A DNA stretch of 49,533 nt. It comes from Litoreibacter meonggei. Its GTDB lineage: Bacteria > Pseudomonadota > Alphaproteobacteria > Rhodobacterales > Rhodobacteraceae. The position numbers were made by a program, and so were the translations under genes. The number at the start of each line of letters is the position of its first letter. Positions within the stretch are counted from its first letter, which is position 1. Location: NCBI RefSeq assembly GCF_003663885.1, contig NZ_RCCE01000011.1:1-49533 (forward strand), written 5' to 3'. A model generated the notes under the pieces. It was not told the origin of the DNA. It saw only the letters and a program-made list of their open reading frames with translations, and did no database searches. Shown here piece by piece: positions 15,380-24,838 of this stretch.

Positions 15380-16386
15380 GGGTGGGATCCTGTCTGTAAG
15401 AGAATTTGTTTCCAGATCGCGGTCTCGTCGATCAACGTATACTCGCGCCGGATAGTTGGATCACCGGATCCAAAGGGGCCAAACTCGGCGTGGCTGATCC
15501 CCATGATATAGACCTCGGTGCCGGTGGGTGTGCCGAAACGGCCCCAACCCGCGTGTTTGCCATGCAGCGACCAGCGGACAGCGGCGCGGGGGGGCATCAT
15601 CCGGTCCTCGCGACCAATCACATGCTCGATCTTGAACTCTGCCGACGGAAACGCCGCCCGCAGCCCCATCCAGAATTCATCAGCGTGCCGCCAGCCTCGT
15701 CCATCCGCGCCACATGGGTAATGCAGTGCGCATGCACGATCGTATTGGCGCGGGATGACATCCAGTTCGGCCGCCATTATCGCGCGTAATGTTTGTGCGT
15801 AGCGCTGGCCCCACGGGTCGTCATTGCCTGTTCTGTCATACGGGCCGGCAATGTCGTTGGCGGGTGTCATGGGTTGAACGCAGGCGTCAGCGCCACCTTC
15901 ACGGGCGATTAGATCCCGAGTCCAATCAACAACATCAAAGCCAAGCTGCTGCACGATTGCCGATTGGTCGCGCACCAGCCATTCGTCGTACACCGCCCCG
16001 TCGCGGATCGCACAATCGGCAAGTATCCGGTAGGCCACGCGGCGGCCTGATGGCAAGCCGTAGACACCAGGTTTGGTGTGGGTGGCGGTACAGATCAGGC
16101 GATGCGATGAGAGATAAGCGTCGGAGGTATCGGTCGCCCCGGCGGGGTCGTCACACCAGATCACGTCTTCGCCCAACAGCTCACGATCAGGAAATTCGGC
16201 CAGTGTTGCCATGGTAGCGGCAATCACGTTGGAATTATCAACGACCACCGATGCAGGTGACCGGACAATCAGTCCGTCGGCATACAGCCCGCGGAGCGAG
16301 CCGATCTTGCGATCTTCCCATATCTCTTTTGTAATGCCGATAATGTAGTCCGGCACATCACGCCATTTGGGGTCAAAACCGCGCAT
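15376..16386 (-). CDS. Double NTF2-like (SnoaL/polyketide-cyclase-type) protein B
   Basis: 336 residues, paralogous to protein A over the whole length. Both open with (D/R)DVPDYI-type residues and ITKEIWEDR, share LATLAEFPDRELL and SSHR in the first domain, and share RAAVRWSLxGKHAGxGxFG and REYTLIDExAIWKQI in the second. It carries the same two SnoaL-like domains (about 10-165 and 200-332). It starts 2 bases after the LacI gene ends. Two tandem copies kept at this divergence suggest separate roles or a heteromeric enzyme (inference). The reaction is unknown. Confidence 0.75.
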   Translation of the reverse strand: MRGFDPKWRDVPDYIIGITKEIWEDRKIGSLRGLYADGLIVRSPASVVVDNSNVIAATMATLAEFPDRELLGEDVIWCDDPAGATDTSDAYLSSHRLICTATHTKPGVYGLPSGRRVAYRILADCAIRDGAVYDEWLVRDQSAIVQQLGFDVVDWTRDLIAREGGADACVQPMTPANDIAGPYDRTGNDDPWGQRYAQTLRAIMAAELDVIPRQYDRACALHYPCGADGRGWRHADEFWMGLRAAFPSAEFKIEHVIGREDRMMPPRAAVRWSLHGKHAGWGRFGTPTGTEVYIMGISHAEFGPFGSGDPTIRREYTLIDETAIWKQILLQTGSHP

Positions 16387-16388
16387 AG

Positions 16389-17402
16389 CTATACCTTTTT
16401 TGCCATGGTTGAACCGCGCAAGATCAGTTCGCCCTTGAGTTTGACCTTTTGAGACCGTGTTTCGGGTTCGGCAATGCGGCTTAAAATAATATCAACGGTT
16501 TGAGCCACCATCCGGTTGATCGGCTGGCGGTAACTGGTCAGATCATAGGCGGGCCACGCGGCAATTGGCACGTCGTCAAAGCCGGCAATGCTGATATCTT
16601 CCGGAATGCGTAGCCCCAGTTTGCTGCGCAACACGTCCATCACGGCGAACGCCATATGGTCGTTGGCAACAAACGCTGCATCGGGGCGGTTACTACTGGC
16701 GAACATCTCGAGCGCCGCGGCGCGGGCCATTTTGTAGTCAAAGCCACCAACTTCGTAGAATGACAAAGAGAGCCCTGCCTCCTCCAGCCCGTCGCGGAAA
16801 CCTTTTTCGCGGTCCCTTTGGGTCGAGGCCCCTTCAAATCCGGCAATATAGCCGATCCGCGTGTGACCAAGAGCTGCAAAATGAGCGGCAATCTCGCGAC
16901 TGCCGTGGTAGTTGTCGGTCGTGACCGAAGATATCAACGGGTCATCCTGATCGCGGTTAAACAGCACCACGGGAATACCATAATCGTTGCACCGCGCAGT
17001 CAGTTCGGACGACATCGACACCGAGGCCAGCACGATACCGTCCACCTGATAGTCCAGAAGTTCTTTCATGACGTCTTGCACATCGCTCACCGCTGACGAG
17101 GACATGAAGACCAGCACATGGTAGCCCTTGGCCTGCAATGCGATTGACAGACGCTCGACCACTTCGGGGTAAAACTGGTTTTCCAAATAGGCGACGACGA
17201 GGCCGATGATCCGGCTTTTGCCGGTGATCATTGCGCGAGCCAGAACATTAGGACGATATCCCATTTCCGTCGCCGCACTATGGACCTTTTCACGCGTGGC
17301 CTTGGATACCGACGCCCCCGGCGTAAAGACACGGCTGACCGCTGATTGGCTGACGCCAGCTCGCTTAGCGACTTGCAGCGATGTGATCTTGTCGTTGGGC
17401 AT
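16389..17402 (-). CDS. LacI-family transcriptional regulator
   Basis: 337 residues. The N-terminal helix-turn-helix (about 7-30: SLQVAKRAGVSQSAVSRVF) and hinge helix (about 48-58: YRPNVLARAMITGKS) are followed by a periplasmic-binding-protein-like effector domain (about 62-330). It lies inside the operon that it probably controls, sharing one base with the SDR stop codon (TGATG). A LacI-type palindrome (24949-24966) upstream of the binding-protein gene is the natural candidate operator. The effector is likely the imported sugar-like compound or its first product (inference). Confidence 0.92.
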   Translation of the reverse strand: MPNDKITSLQVAKRAGVSQSAVSRVFTPGASVSKATREKVHSAATEMGYRPNVLARAMITGKSRIIGLVVAYLENQFYPEVVERLSIALQAKGYHVLVFMSSSAVSDVQDVMKELLDYQVDGIVLASVSMSSELTARCNDYGIPVVLFNRDQDDPLISSVTTDNYHGSREIAAHFAALGHTRIGYIAGFEGASTQRDREKGFRDGLEEAGLSLSFYEVGGFDYKMARAAALEMFASSNRPDAAFVANDHMAFAVMDVLRSKLGLRIPEDISIAGFDDVPIAAWPAYDLTSYRQPINRMVAQTVDIILSRIAEPETRSQKVKLKGELILRGSTMAKKV

Positions 17403-18157
17403 CAGTCAGCAGTCCAACCCCCGTCGATTAACATGGACGTGCCGGTGACCAGCGACGATGCGTCGGACGCAAGATAAAGGACCGCGCCCATGATATCTTC
17501 GACCTCGCCCACACGGCCCAGTTTGATCTTTTCCGCGATCCATGCGGCCCGTTCCGGATTTTCAAATGTCGCGGCCGTCAACGGAGTGCGAATGAATGTC
17601 GGGCAAATTGTGTTGATGCGGATTTGACGCGGCCCCCATTCGATGGCCATCGCTTTGACCATGCCTTCAAGCCCGTGTTTCGAGGCGCAATAAACCGCGC
17701 GATCAACGCCACCGACATGGCCCATCTGACTGCTGATATGGATGATCGAGCCTGCGCCGGTCATCCGTTTTGCAGCATAGCTGGACAGGAAATAGGCGGC
17801 GCGCAGATTCAAGCCCATCACGGCGTCGTAGTCTTCCGGAGTTGTGTCGAACGCAGCAGTATGCCGTGCCAACCCCGCAGAATTTACGATAATGTCATAA
17901 GGATCGTGCTGCTCAAACGCGGCTTTCAGCGCGTCAAGATCCGCCACATCCAGTACCAGCACTTCGGCGGACCAACCATTGCTGGTCATCTCGTTCACGG
18001 TTGCTTGCAGTTTGTCCGCGCCACGCGCGGCACAAACCACATGTGCGCCTGCTTCAGCCAAGGCAACAGCACAGGCCTGCCCGATGCCCGAAGAGGCACC
18101 GGTCACAAGGGCGCGTTTGCCGTCAAGGCGCATGGAAGGTGTTCGGGGAAGGGTCAT
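17402..18157 (-). CDS. Short-chain dehydrogenase/reductase (SDR)
   Basis: 251 residues, a classical SDR. The NAD(P)-binding motif TGASSGIG is at 19-26, NSAG at 92-95, and the catalytic Ser (142/143 in HISSQMG) with Tyr156 and Lys160 in YCASK. The acidic residue expected after the second beta-strand for NAD preference is not obvious (CAARGADK), so NADP use is possible. It would oxidise or reduce a hydroxyl or keto group of the imported substrate. It overlaps the upstream NTF2-like gene by four bases and the LacI gene by one. Confidence 0.9.
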   Translation of the reverse strand: MTLPRTPSMRLDGKRALVTGASSGIGQACAVALAEAGAHVVCAARGADKLQATVNEMTSNGWSAEVLVLDVADLDALKAAFEQHDPYDIIVNSAGLARHTAAFDTTPEDYDAVMGLNLRAAYFLSSYAAKRMTGAGSIIHISSQMGHVGGVDRAVYCASKHGLEGMVKAMAIEWGPRQIRINTICPTFIRTPLTAATFENPERAAWIAEKIKLGRVGEVEDIMGAVLYLASDASSLVTGTSMLIDGGWTAD

Positions 18158-19182
18158 GACGCGGCCTTTAGTGTGAGGGGCATTGTTCCGGATGCGCGGG
18201 CCTTGTTGAACTCTCGCATTCTGGCAAGGACATCAACGCCTGTCTGGGCGTGAAAATCAAGCAAGTCGACCAGCACCCAGTTTTCGCGGATCAAGCCGTC
18301 TTCAAGGCGCCAGAAATCAAGGCTGCGTAGCAAAACCTCGCGTCCCGCAGGTGCCACACCAAGCCAGCCATCGTGATCAAGCGTCAGTCGCATATTTGGC
18401 CAGCCAGTTTCGCAGACATATTCGCCCTCGCCAAACCAATGCGACATCAGATCGCCCATTGAATCAAGTTTACGGTCGGGCATGGCGCGCAAGAATGGCA
18501 TTTGATGCCAGTTGCGGAATCCTGAAACGCCACGGCCTGTTCCGATGCCAACTGGCCCGTACCAGTTGAAGCGCGGATGCCAGTACCGCTCAAGCTGCAT
18601 CACCGCGGGGTCGGGGTTGCTCGGATATTTGCATAGATGCGTCAACATCGCGATGACGTGGTCCATTGCAGCGGTTCCGTCACCGGATGCTGTGAGGCCA
18701 TCCTGCGTCATGGGGGCGGGCGTGCAGAGGTATTTGCCAAGCTGCGGTGCCATCGGCCATGCGTGCGCCTGCATCATCAGCTCGGGGATGTCCCAGATGA
18801 TCTGCGCCTCGGTCACCTTTCCGTCCGTGATGCGGAAAAATTCGTGATAGCGCATGTGGGTCAGATGCCCCGTGGCGGGAATATCCAACCACGGGTGCAC
18901 CATGGTACCCATATAGTTGCCCATGCACCCGACCCACTCCTGTCCTTGCGGAGTTGTTCCGGACAGCACGATCATGTCGCGACGTTCCAGGTCTGGCATC
19001 GCCGCGAGAAGCGGTGCGTAAAGAGTGTCGTAAACCTGAGCGCCAGCGATCGTGCCAAACGGGTGGCACATATGGATGGTGGCATCAGGTGAAATGGTCA
19101 GCTCGCACGCAGCGCGCGCACCATCTGGGGTGGCAGTCGCGAGCGCAGTCTGGAACACCGCTAGGGCGGGGTTTGCACTCAT
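18154..19182 (-). CDS. Double NTF2-like (SnoaL-type) protein C
   Basis: 342 residues from ATG 19182, which overlaps the stop of the upstream dehydrogenase (ATGA). It has two SnoaL-like domains (about 10-150 and 185-330). The first includes [20 protein letters not shown] and the second [11 protein letters not shown] and [20 protein letters not shown]. The 'DGKV/DGLI..E.W' strand is a hallmark of NTF2-like ester-cyclase proteins. It is only distantly like proteins A and B, so the operon carries three such double-domain proteins. The substrate and reaction are unknown. Confidence 0.75.
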   Translation of the reverse strand: MSANPALAVFQTALATATPDGARAACELTISPDATIHMCHPFGTIAGAQVYDTLYAPLLAAMPDLERRDMIVLSGTTPQGQEWVGCMGNYMGTMVHPWLDIPATGHLTHMRYHEFFRITDGKVTEAQIIWDIPELMMQAHAWPMAPQLGKYLCTPAPMTQDGLTASGDGTAAMDHVIAMLTHLCKYPSNPDPAVMQLERYWHPRFNWYGPVGIGTGRGVSGFRNWHQMPFLRAMPDRKLDSMGDLMSHWFGEGEYVCETGWPNMRLTLDHDGWLGVAPAGREVLLRSLDFWRLEDGLIRENWVLVDLLDFHAQTGVDVLARMREFNKARASGTMPLTLKAAS

Positions 19183-20510
19183 TCCGTAGGCTCGCGATAA
19201 GGTGCCCCTGCGCCGTAGGGTACATTGATGCCACCGTATCGGCGCACGCGGACGTTGCATTGTTCGGCGTGGCCAACAAACCCCTCAAGCATGCATAACC
19301 GCGAGCCGTATTCACCAATCAAAGTCGCGGCCTCGTCCGTGGTGACGCGTTGATAGCTGTGCGTTTTGAGGTATTTCCCAACCCAAAGACCGCCCGTGTA
19401 CCGGCCAGCCTTTTTGGTGGGCAATGTGTGGTTGGTGCCGATGACCTTGTCGCCATTGGCCACATTGGTGCGCGGCCCGAGGAACAAGGCACCGTAGCAC
19501 GTCATGTTTTCCAAGAACCAATCATCGCGATCCGTCATAACCTGCACATGCTCGGAGGCAATGTCGTCGGCCACGGCCAGCATTTCGTCATAGGTGTCGC
19601 AAACGATGATCTCGCCGTAGTCTTCCCAGCTTTTTGACGCCGTATCGGCGGTGGGCAGGATGGTCAGGATGCGATCGATCTCGGCCATTGTCTCGCGGGC
19701 AAGTTTTTCGGAATTGGTTAGCAAAACGCAGGGGCTGTTATAGCCGTGCTCTGCTTGGCCCAACAGATCGGTGGCGCAAAGCTCGGCGTCGGCGGCCGTT
19801 TCATCGGCAATCACCATCGTTTCGGTTGGCCCTGCGAACAGGTCGATGCCGACGCGCCCAAACAACTGGCGCTTGGCCTCGGCCACGAAGGCATTGCCGG
19901 GGCCGACAAGCATATGGACGGGGTCGATGGTTTCGGTCCCGACGGCCATAGCACCAATTGCCTGAATGCCGCCCATGACATAAATTTCATGCGCGCCGCC
20001 CAGTTTCATGGCCGCGATCACTGCCGGATTGGGTTCGCCTTTGAACGGCGGGGTTGCCGCGATGATGCGCGGCACCTTGGCAACCGAAGCTGTGGCGACC
20101 GACATATGCGCTGACGCAACCATCGGGAATTTGCCGCCCGGCACATAACACCCGACCGATTGCACGGGGATGTTTTTGTGGCCAAGGAACACACCGGGCA
20201 TGGTTTCCACTTCGATATCGAGCATGGAATCCCGCTGTGCTTGCGCGAAGTTGCGCACCTGTTCTTGGGCGAACTTGATGTCAGCCATTTCGCGGTCGCT
20301 GACCCGTGCCATCAGCGCGGAGATTTCATCTTCCGAAAGACGATAGGTTTCGCGATCATAGCCGTCGAACTTGTTGGACAGCTCACGCACAACCTTATCA
20401 CCGCCTTCCTCGATTTGCTTGAGGGTCGATTCAACAACGGCGCGCGTCTTGGCATCATCTTCGGCCCGTGCTTCTTGCGAGCGAGCAGTTTTCAGGTGAC
20501 GAATAGTCAT
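19179..20510 (-). CDS. Histidinol-dehydrogenase-family alcohol dehydrogenase, HpsN-like
   Basis: 443 residues of the HisD fold, but catabolic in context. Recognisable blocks are [48 protein letters not shown] (metal and substrate His, about residue 253) and [20 protein letters not shown]. The last block resembles HpsN, the sulfopropanediol 3-dehydrogenase of roseobacters, more than biosynthetic HisD. The family performs two-step NAD-dependent oxidation of a primary alcohol to an acid. No histidine-biosynthesis gene is nearby; neighbours are an ABC importer and further catabolic genes. I therefore expect oxidation of a hydroxymethyl group on the imported compound. AAAGGA precedes the start. 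Confidence 0.85.
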   Translation of the reverse strand: MTIRHLKTARSQEARAEDDAKTRAVVESTLKQIEEGGDKVVRELSNKFDGYDRETYRLSEDEISALMARVSDREMADIKFAQEQVRNFAQAQRDSMLDIEVETMPGVFLGHKNIPVQSVGCYVPGGKFPMVASAHMSVATASVAKVPRIIAATPPFKGEPNPAVIAAMKLGGAHEIYVMGGIQAIGAMAVGTETIDPVHMLVGPGNAFVAEAKRQLFGRVGIDLFAGPTETMVIADETAADAELCATDLLGQAEHGYNSPCVLLTNSEKLARETMAEIDRILTILPTADTASKSWEDYGEIIVCDTYDEMLAVADDIASEHVQVMTDRDDWFLENMTCYGALFLGPRTNVANGDKVIGTNHTLPTKKAGRYTGGLWVGKYLKTHSYQRVTTDEAATLIGEYGSRLCMLEGFVGHAEQCNVRVRRYGGINVPYGAGAPYREPTE

Positions 20511-20543
20511 TGAGCAGTCCTTTAGTAGTGTTAGTTGGGAGCT

Positions 20544-21596
20544 CTAAAGAGCGACCCTTTCTCCGGTGGCTGTGTCAAACAGGTGGCAAATCTCGGCAGG
20601 GATACGGGCACGAACCACATCACCAATCTCAGCGCGGTATTCCTTGTTCGTCTTGATCGACACAAGGGCACCACCCAGACGCCACGTGATCATCGATGCT
20701 TCTCCGAGCAGTTCGATCGAGTACATTGGCGCCTCGATTTGGCCGGCACCGTCAACGATTTCGGCGTCTTCTGCACGAAAGCCCAGCGTGATGTTGCCGG
20801 ACGGGCCAGTTGGCAAGCCTTCGACACGGATGTTTTCACCCTCGAATACGCCGTCTTTCAGCAAACCTTCCACAAGGTTCATAGCTGGCGACCCGATAAA
20901 GCTGGCCACGAATGTGTTCGCAGGCGTGTCATAGATATCCGTCGGTGTACCGACCTGCTGGATTTTGCCTGCGTTCATCACGACGACACGGTCGGCTAGA
21001 GTCATGGCCTCGATTTGGTCATGGGTCACATAGACGGTCGTGGTTTTCAGCTTGGATTGCAGGTTCTTGATTTGCGCCCGTGTTGAAACACGCAGCTTGG
21101 CGTCAAGGTTGGACAGCGGTTCGTCCATCAAGAACACAGTCGGCTTGCGCACGATAGCGCGACCGAGGGCCACGCGCTGACGCTGGCCACCGGACAAATC
21201 GGCAGGACGGCGATGCATGAAATCCTCAAGCTCGGTCATACGCACGGCGTTCATCACCATGTCGTCGTGCTTTTCCTTAGGAACTTTACGAACCTTCAAC
21301 GGAAAGCGGATGTTTTCGTAAACCGTCAGATTCGGATAGAGACCGTAGGACTGGAACACCATGGAGATGTCGCGGTCCTTTGGCTCCAGATCATTGACGA
21401 CCTTGCCATCGAACAGGATTTCGCCGTCAGTGACATCTTCAAGCCCTGCGATCATCCGCATGGTCGTGGACTTACCGCACCCCGAAGGGCCCAGCAGCAC
21501 CAGAAATTCCTGATCTGCAATGTCGAGGTCGAAGTTGTCGACGCCCACGAAGGAGCCCCAGCGCTTGTTGACGTTTTTGAGTTGTAGTCGAGCCAT
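20544..21596 (-). CDS. CUT1-type ABC transporter ATPase (MalK/UgpC-like)
   Basis: 350 residues. Walker A GPSGCGKST (about 37-45), the signature LSGGQRQRVALGRAIVRKP (about 134-152), Walker B VFLMDEPLSNLD and the switch His in YVTHDQIEAMTLADRVVVM are all present. A C-terminal TOBE-type regulatory domain follows (about 240-350). This fits the carbohydrate-uptake CUT1 subfamily, which energises import of sugars, glycerol-phosphate or other polyols. Start 21596 has AAGGGGGC upstream. Twelve bases separate it from the upstream permease gene. Confidence 0.93.
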   Translation of the reverse strand: MARLQLKNVNKRWGSFVGVDNFDLDIADQEFLVLLGPSGCGKSTTMRMIAGLEDVTDGEILFDGKVVNDLEPKDRDISMVFQSYGLYPNLTVYENIRFPLKVRKVPKEKHDDMVMNAVRMTELEDFMHRRPADLSGGQRQRVALGRAIVRKPTVFLMDEPLSNLDAKLRVSTRAQIKNLQSKLKTTTVYVTHDQIEAMTLADRVVVMNAGKIQQVGTPTDIYDTPANTFVASFIGSPAMNLVEGLLKDGVFEGENIRVEGLPTGPSGNITLGFRAEDAEIVDGAGQIEAPMYSIELLGEASMITWRLGGALVSIKTNKEYRAEIGDVVRARIPAEICHLFDTATGERVAL

Positions 21597-21608
21597 GATT
21601 GAGCCCCC

Positions 21609-22490
21609 TTATCCTTTGACCGCGCCAGCGGTCAGGCCGCTCACGATTTGACGTTGGAAGAACATGACCATCACGAACAGCGGTGCGGTAGCCGAAACAA
21701 CGGCAGACACGGCGAACATAACGTTGCCCTTGGTTTGAGTGGTGCCGAGGAAGCTGGCAATTTTCGGGATCATCGTCTGATTTTCCTTGCTCAACAGCAT
21801 CGAGGTGACGGCAAAGTCGTTATAGGCCAGCAGAAAACTGAACAGACCCGTGGTGATAACGCCCGGCCACATGACCGGAATGATAACGTGCCGGAAGGCT
21901 TGAAAGCGCGTACAACCGTCAACCATTGCGCTTTCATCCAGATCCTGCGGGATGTTCTTGAAGAACGAATGCAGCATCCAAAGCGTGAAGGGCTGGTTGA
22001 GTGCGACAAGCACGATGATAGTCGTCGAAAGCCGCCCCCACAGATTCCATTCGAAGAATGGCAACAGATACCCCGACACCAGCGTAATGGGTGGCATTGC
22101 GCGGAACATCAGCGCGAACAACAAGAACCAAAAGGCGTAGCGGTACGTAGAGCGCGCAAGTGCGTAGCCGCCCAACGTGCCGAAGGTGAGCGAGATCGTG
22201 ACCACACACACACACACGATGGTGGTGTTCATTACGGCGCGCCAGAACTCTTCCTGGACCCAAGCGCCGTAGTAACCCGCGCCTGTGAATGACCCGCCGG
22301 TTTCGCTTTGGGTCAGGGTGCCGAACAGGGCGTTGGCCCAATTCGCTTTCGAGAAGAAGTCACCCTCGACCTTGAAAGAGCCCCAGAGAGTCCAAAGAAA
22401 CGGGAACGCGGCGACGATCAACCACATGATCAAAAAGCCGTTGGCCAATATTTTGACGGTGGGTGTTTGCTTGGTTGCGATGCTGGACAT
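21609..22490 (-). CDS. ABC transporter permease, MalG type
   Basis: 293 residues with six predicted membrane segments. The EAA coupling loop is visible as DESAMVDGCTRFQAFRHVII (about residues 190-210), followed by PVMWPGVITTG. This is the second permease of a CUT1-type importer and pairs with the MalF-type permease encoded just upstream. Codons around residue 95 include a (GT)7 tract. Twelve-base gaps on both sides fit one transcript with the ATPase and the other permease. Confidence 0.92.
   Translation of the reverse strand: MSSIATKQTPTVKILANGFLIMWLIVAAFPFLWTLWGSFKVEGDFFSKANWANALFGTLTQSETGGSFTGAGYYGAWVQEEFWRAVMNTTIVCVCVVTISLTFGTLGGYALARSTYRYAFWFLLFALMFRAMPPITLVSGYLLPFFEWNLWGRLSTTIIVLVALNQPFTLWMLHSFFKNIPQDLDESAMVDGCTRFQAFRHVIIPVMWPGVITTGLFSFLLAYNDFAVTSMLLSKENQTMIPKIASFLGTTQTKGNVMFAVSAVVSATAPLFVMVMFFQRQIVSGLTAGAVKG
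22203..22217. repeat. (CA)7 microsatellite inside the MalG-type permease gene
   Basis: A 15-base CA/GT tract that encodes alternating Val and Cys (VCVCV) on the minus strand. It is unusually long for coding sequence here and could slip, which would shift the frame. Confidence 0.85.
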
Positions 22491-22502
22491 ATCCGGCCCC
22501 TC

Positions 22503-23522
22503 CTAGCGGTTAAAGTCGCGCCACGTCCGGACAAGGACGGGGGACAAGAGAATGCCGATGCCGATGATCGTCAGAACGGATGTGGCCGCAGCGGATGACA
22601 GCAGCCGCGTTTCGCCGCCCAGATCATTGAAGATCGCATATGACAGTGATGTGGCATGAGCTGACGCCTGAAAACTGATGATCGGCTCAAAGACACGGAA
22701 GTTGTCCATCAACTGGATCAGCGCCACGAATGTCACGAGAGGCATCAGGTGTGGAACGACCACATAGCGGATACGTTCCCAGCGGGTTGCGCCGTCGACC
22801 ATGGCGCTTTCAAGCGTGTCGGTGTTGACGGTCTGAAGGCCCGCGTAAAAGACCACGAAGGCAAAGGGCGCAGCGTGCCAAACGCCATAGACCATAAGCA
22901 TGATCCACATAAGACCCGTCGACGCCTTGACCGACAGGTTCGGATCATCCGCAAGCCATTGCAGACCCGTTCCCAAAATACCGCGTGCATCGACCATCCA
23001 GAACAGAATGAGCGAGCCGACGAGTGGCGTCACGATCATTGGCAGAAGTGAAAAGAAGATCGTTGGACCACGTAAGGACTTTGCAACCGCGTTGACAGCG
23101 ATGGCAACGATGAAGCCCAGCACAATCGTAAGAGGTGTGACAATGGCGGTGTACGTCAGTGTGAACCCCAGAGCCTTGTAGAAGGGCAGGTTCATCAGGC
23201 TACTGCCAAAGTCGGGCAAGCCATCTGATTTCACCCAGGCCGCGGCGACTTCGCCGAAGGCGAGGTGGTTGCGGTCGGTGTAAATATCAAAGCCGGCGAA
23301 CTTGCCCAAAGGCTCGGCTTCGCGCAGGGCGGCTGTTGCTTCTTGGTCGACGCTGGTTTCCTGCGTACAACCGAAGGGGCCGCAGTTTTCAACTTCGAGG
23401 ATCACCTGTTCATGGGCGGTATAGAACGACTGGGTCACGACCGACACGATGGGCATGGCGATGAACAAGAGCATCAGCACCGTTGACGGAAGGACGAACC
23501 AAAAGAATGAACTATGTTTCAT
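22503..23522 (-). CDS. ABC transporter permease, MalF type
   Basis: 339 residues. An N-terminal membrane segment (about 8-30) is followed by a periplasmic stretch of about 75 residues holding two cysteines close together (NCGPFGCTQ), then five more membrane segments. The EAA loop is ESAMVDGATRWERIRYVVVP (about 235-255). The large first periplasmic loop is typical of the MalF side of CUT1 importers. It begins 80 bases after the binding-protein gene and precedes the MalG-type permease by 12 bases. Confidence 0.9.
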   Translation of the reverse strand: MKHSSFFWFVLPSTVLMLLFIAMPIVSVVTQSFYTAHEQVILEVENCGPFGCTQETSVDQEATAALREAEPLGKFAGFDIYTDRNHLAFGEVAAAWVKSDGLPDFGSSLMNLPFYKALGFTLTYTAIVTPLTIVLGFIVAIAVNAVAKSLRGPTIFFSLLPMIVTPLVGSLILFWMVDARGILGTGLQWLADDPNLSVKASTGLMWIMLMVYGVWHAAPFAFVVFYAGLQTVNTDTLESAMVDGATRWERIRYVVVPHLMPLVTFVALIQLMDNFRVFEPIISFQASAHATSLSYAIFNDLGGETRLLSSAAATSVLTIIGIGILLSPVLVRTWRDFNR

Positions 23523-23602
23523 AGCACACGGGCCTCGCGGATCGGGGAAAATAAAGGGGTGTAGGGGCGCACCATTGGAGCGCGCCCCTCAGTCGTGAGG
23601 GT

Positions 23603-24838
23603 TTACTTGATGTAACCTTGCTCACGAGCGGCAGCTGTATACGCCGCTTCGATATCGGCCAGCGTCTGCTCGGCGCTTTCTTTACCGGTCATAAAGTCGG
23701 CAACGTTGTCACCAAGTGCGGTGTGCAACAAACCCATATATGGCAGCATCGGGTATGGTGCCGTGCCAGCTTTAACCGCTGCCAAGACGCCTTCGGAAAC
23801 CGGTGCGGGCTTGTAGCCGTCGATCAGCCATACTGCTTGTTCCATGGTATCGTCGGTCAATGTCTCAGGCGATACAGCGTGAGCCAAGGAGCGGAACGTT
23901 GCAGCAGCGTCATCGTCGCTGATGTTTTTGGACACGGTCCAACCGTCCCACCACAATGTCGAAGCAGGTACGCCGCTGTCGCCAACCATCAGTGGGCCGC
24001 CAACTTTGGTGTTTTCGTAGACCTGCGGCTCGGAGCCTTCGTCATCCATGATGTTCTGCATCCGGCTGCCCCACATATTCATCAGGGCAACGTTGCCTGC
24101 TTCCCATTCGGCCTGTGTGCCGTTGGAATCATGCGTCAGATAGTCAGGGTTCATGTATTCGGTCAGCGCCTTCATCACTTCCAGTGTGGCAACGCCTTGC
24201 GGGTTGTTGATGGAAACGTTAGCCGAGCCGTCTTCGAAGAACTTACCACCATGCCCAAGGTACATGTTGTTGAATTCTTGCGCGATGTTCCAACCGGCTG
24301 CATAGGCGCCGCCGACCGGGTGATCCATGATGCCAGCCGCGCGGATGGCTTCAGCAGCTGCAAGCACTTCTTCGTAAGTTGTAGGCACGTCGAGACCGAC
24401 CTGCTCCAGCACGTCAGAGCGGTAGGCTAGCGTCTGTGCGTTCGCCATGAATGCGATCGCCATGACCTTGCCACCAACAGTGATCTTCTGGCGTTGTGGA
24501 ATGTCGGCGCCAAATTCTGCGACCAGATCATCCAACGGACGAATGACGTCTTCATTGATCAACGCGACGATGGAGGAGTTCGCAACGATCGCGCTGGTAT
24601 ATTCAGCAGGGTTGCCGCTCATGCCAGCGACGTTCAGCGTTTGGTGGTCGGCGGTCAGGTTCGCCTCAATAGTAACGCCGCCAGTTGCACATTCGGCAGC
24701 TTCGGCTGCAATGGTCTGAATGGCAGGAAATTCGTTGCCGATAATATTAACACGGCCAGCTTCTATGCCGCAATCAGCCCATGATGCACCTGCCGAAGCA
24801 ATGAGTGCGCACGAGGCAGCGAGTGTTTTCAAGTTCAT
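23603..24838 (-). CDS. ABC transporter substrate-binding protein, family 1
   Basis: 411 residues. It starts at ATG 24838 (GGGAGA upstream), where the Sec signal peptide begins (NLKTLAASCALIASAGASWA); the frame is open further up. The mature protein is a family 1 (MalE-like) solute-binding protein with YRSDVLEQVGLDVPTTYEEV and WWDGWTVSKN as typical stretches. Aromatic residues around the latter could stack on a sugar ring. Two cysteines near the mature N-terminus (ADCG and AECA) may form a disulfide. As the first gene of the operon, directly behind the LacI-type palindrome, it determines substrate choice for the whole pathway, but the ligand cannot be read from sequence. Confidence 0.92.
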   Translation of the reverse strand: MNLKTLAASCALIASAGASWADCGIEAGRVNIIGNEFPAIQTIAAEAAECATGGVTIEANLTADHQTLNVAGMSGNPAEYTSAIVANSSIVALINEDVIRPLDDLVAEFGADIPQRQKITVGGKVMAIAFMANAQTLAYRSDVLEQVGLDVPTTYEEVLAAAEAIRAAGIMDHPVGGAYAAGWNIAQEFNNMYLGHGGKFFEDGSANVSINNPQGVATLEVMKALTEYMNPDYLTHDSNGTQAEWEAGNVALMNMWGSRMQNIMDDEGSEPQVYENTKVGGPLMVGDSGVPASTLWWDGWTVSKNISDDDAAATFRSLAHAVSPETLTDDTMEQAVWLIDGYKPAPVSEGVLAAVKAGTAPYPMLPYMGLLHTALGDNVADFMTGKESAEQTLADIEAAYTAAAREQGYIK

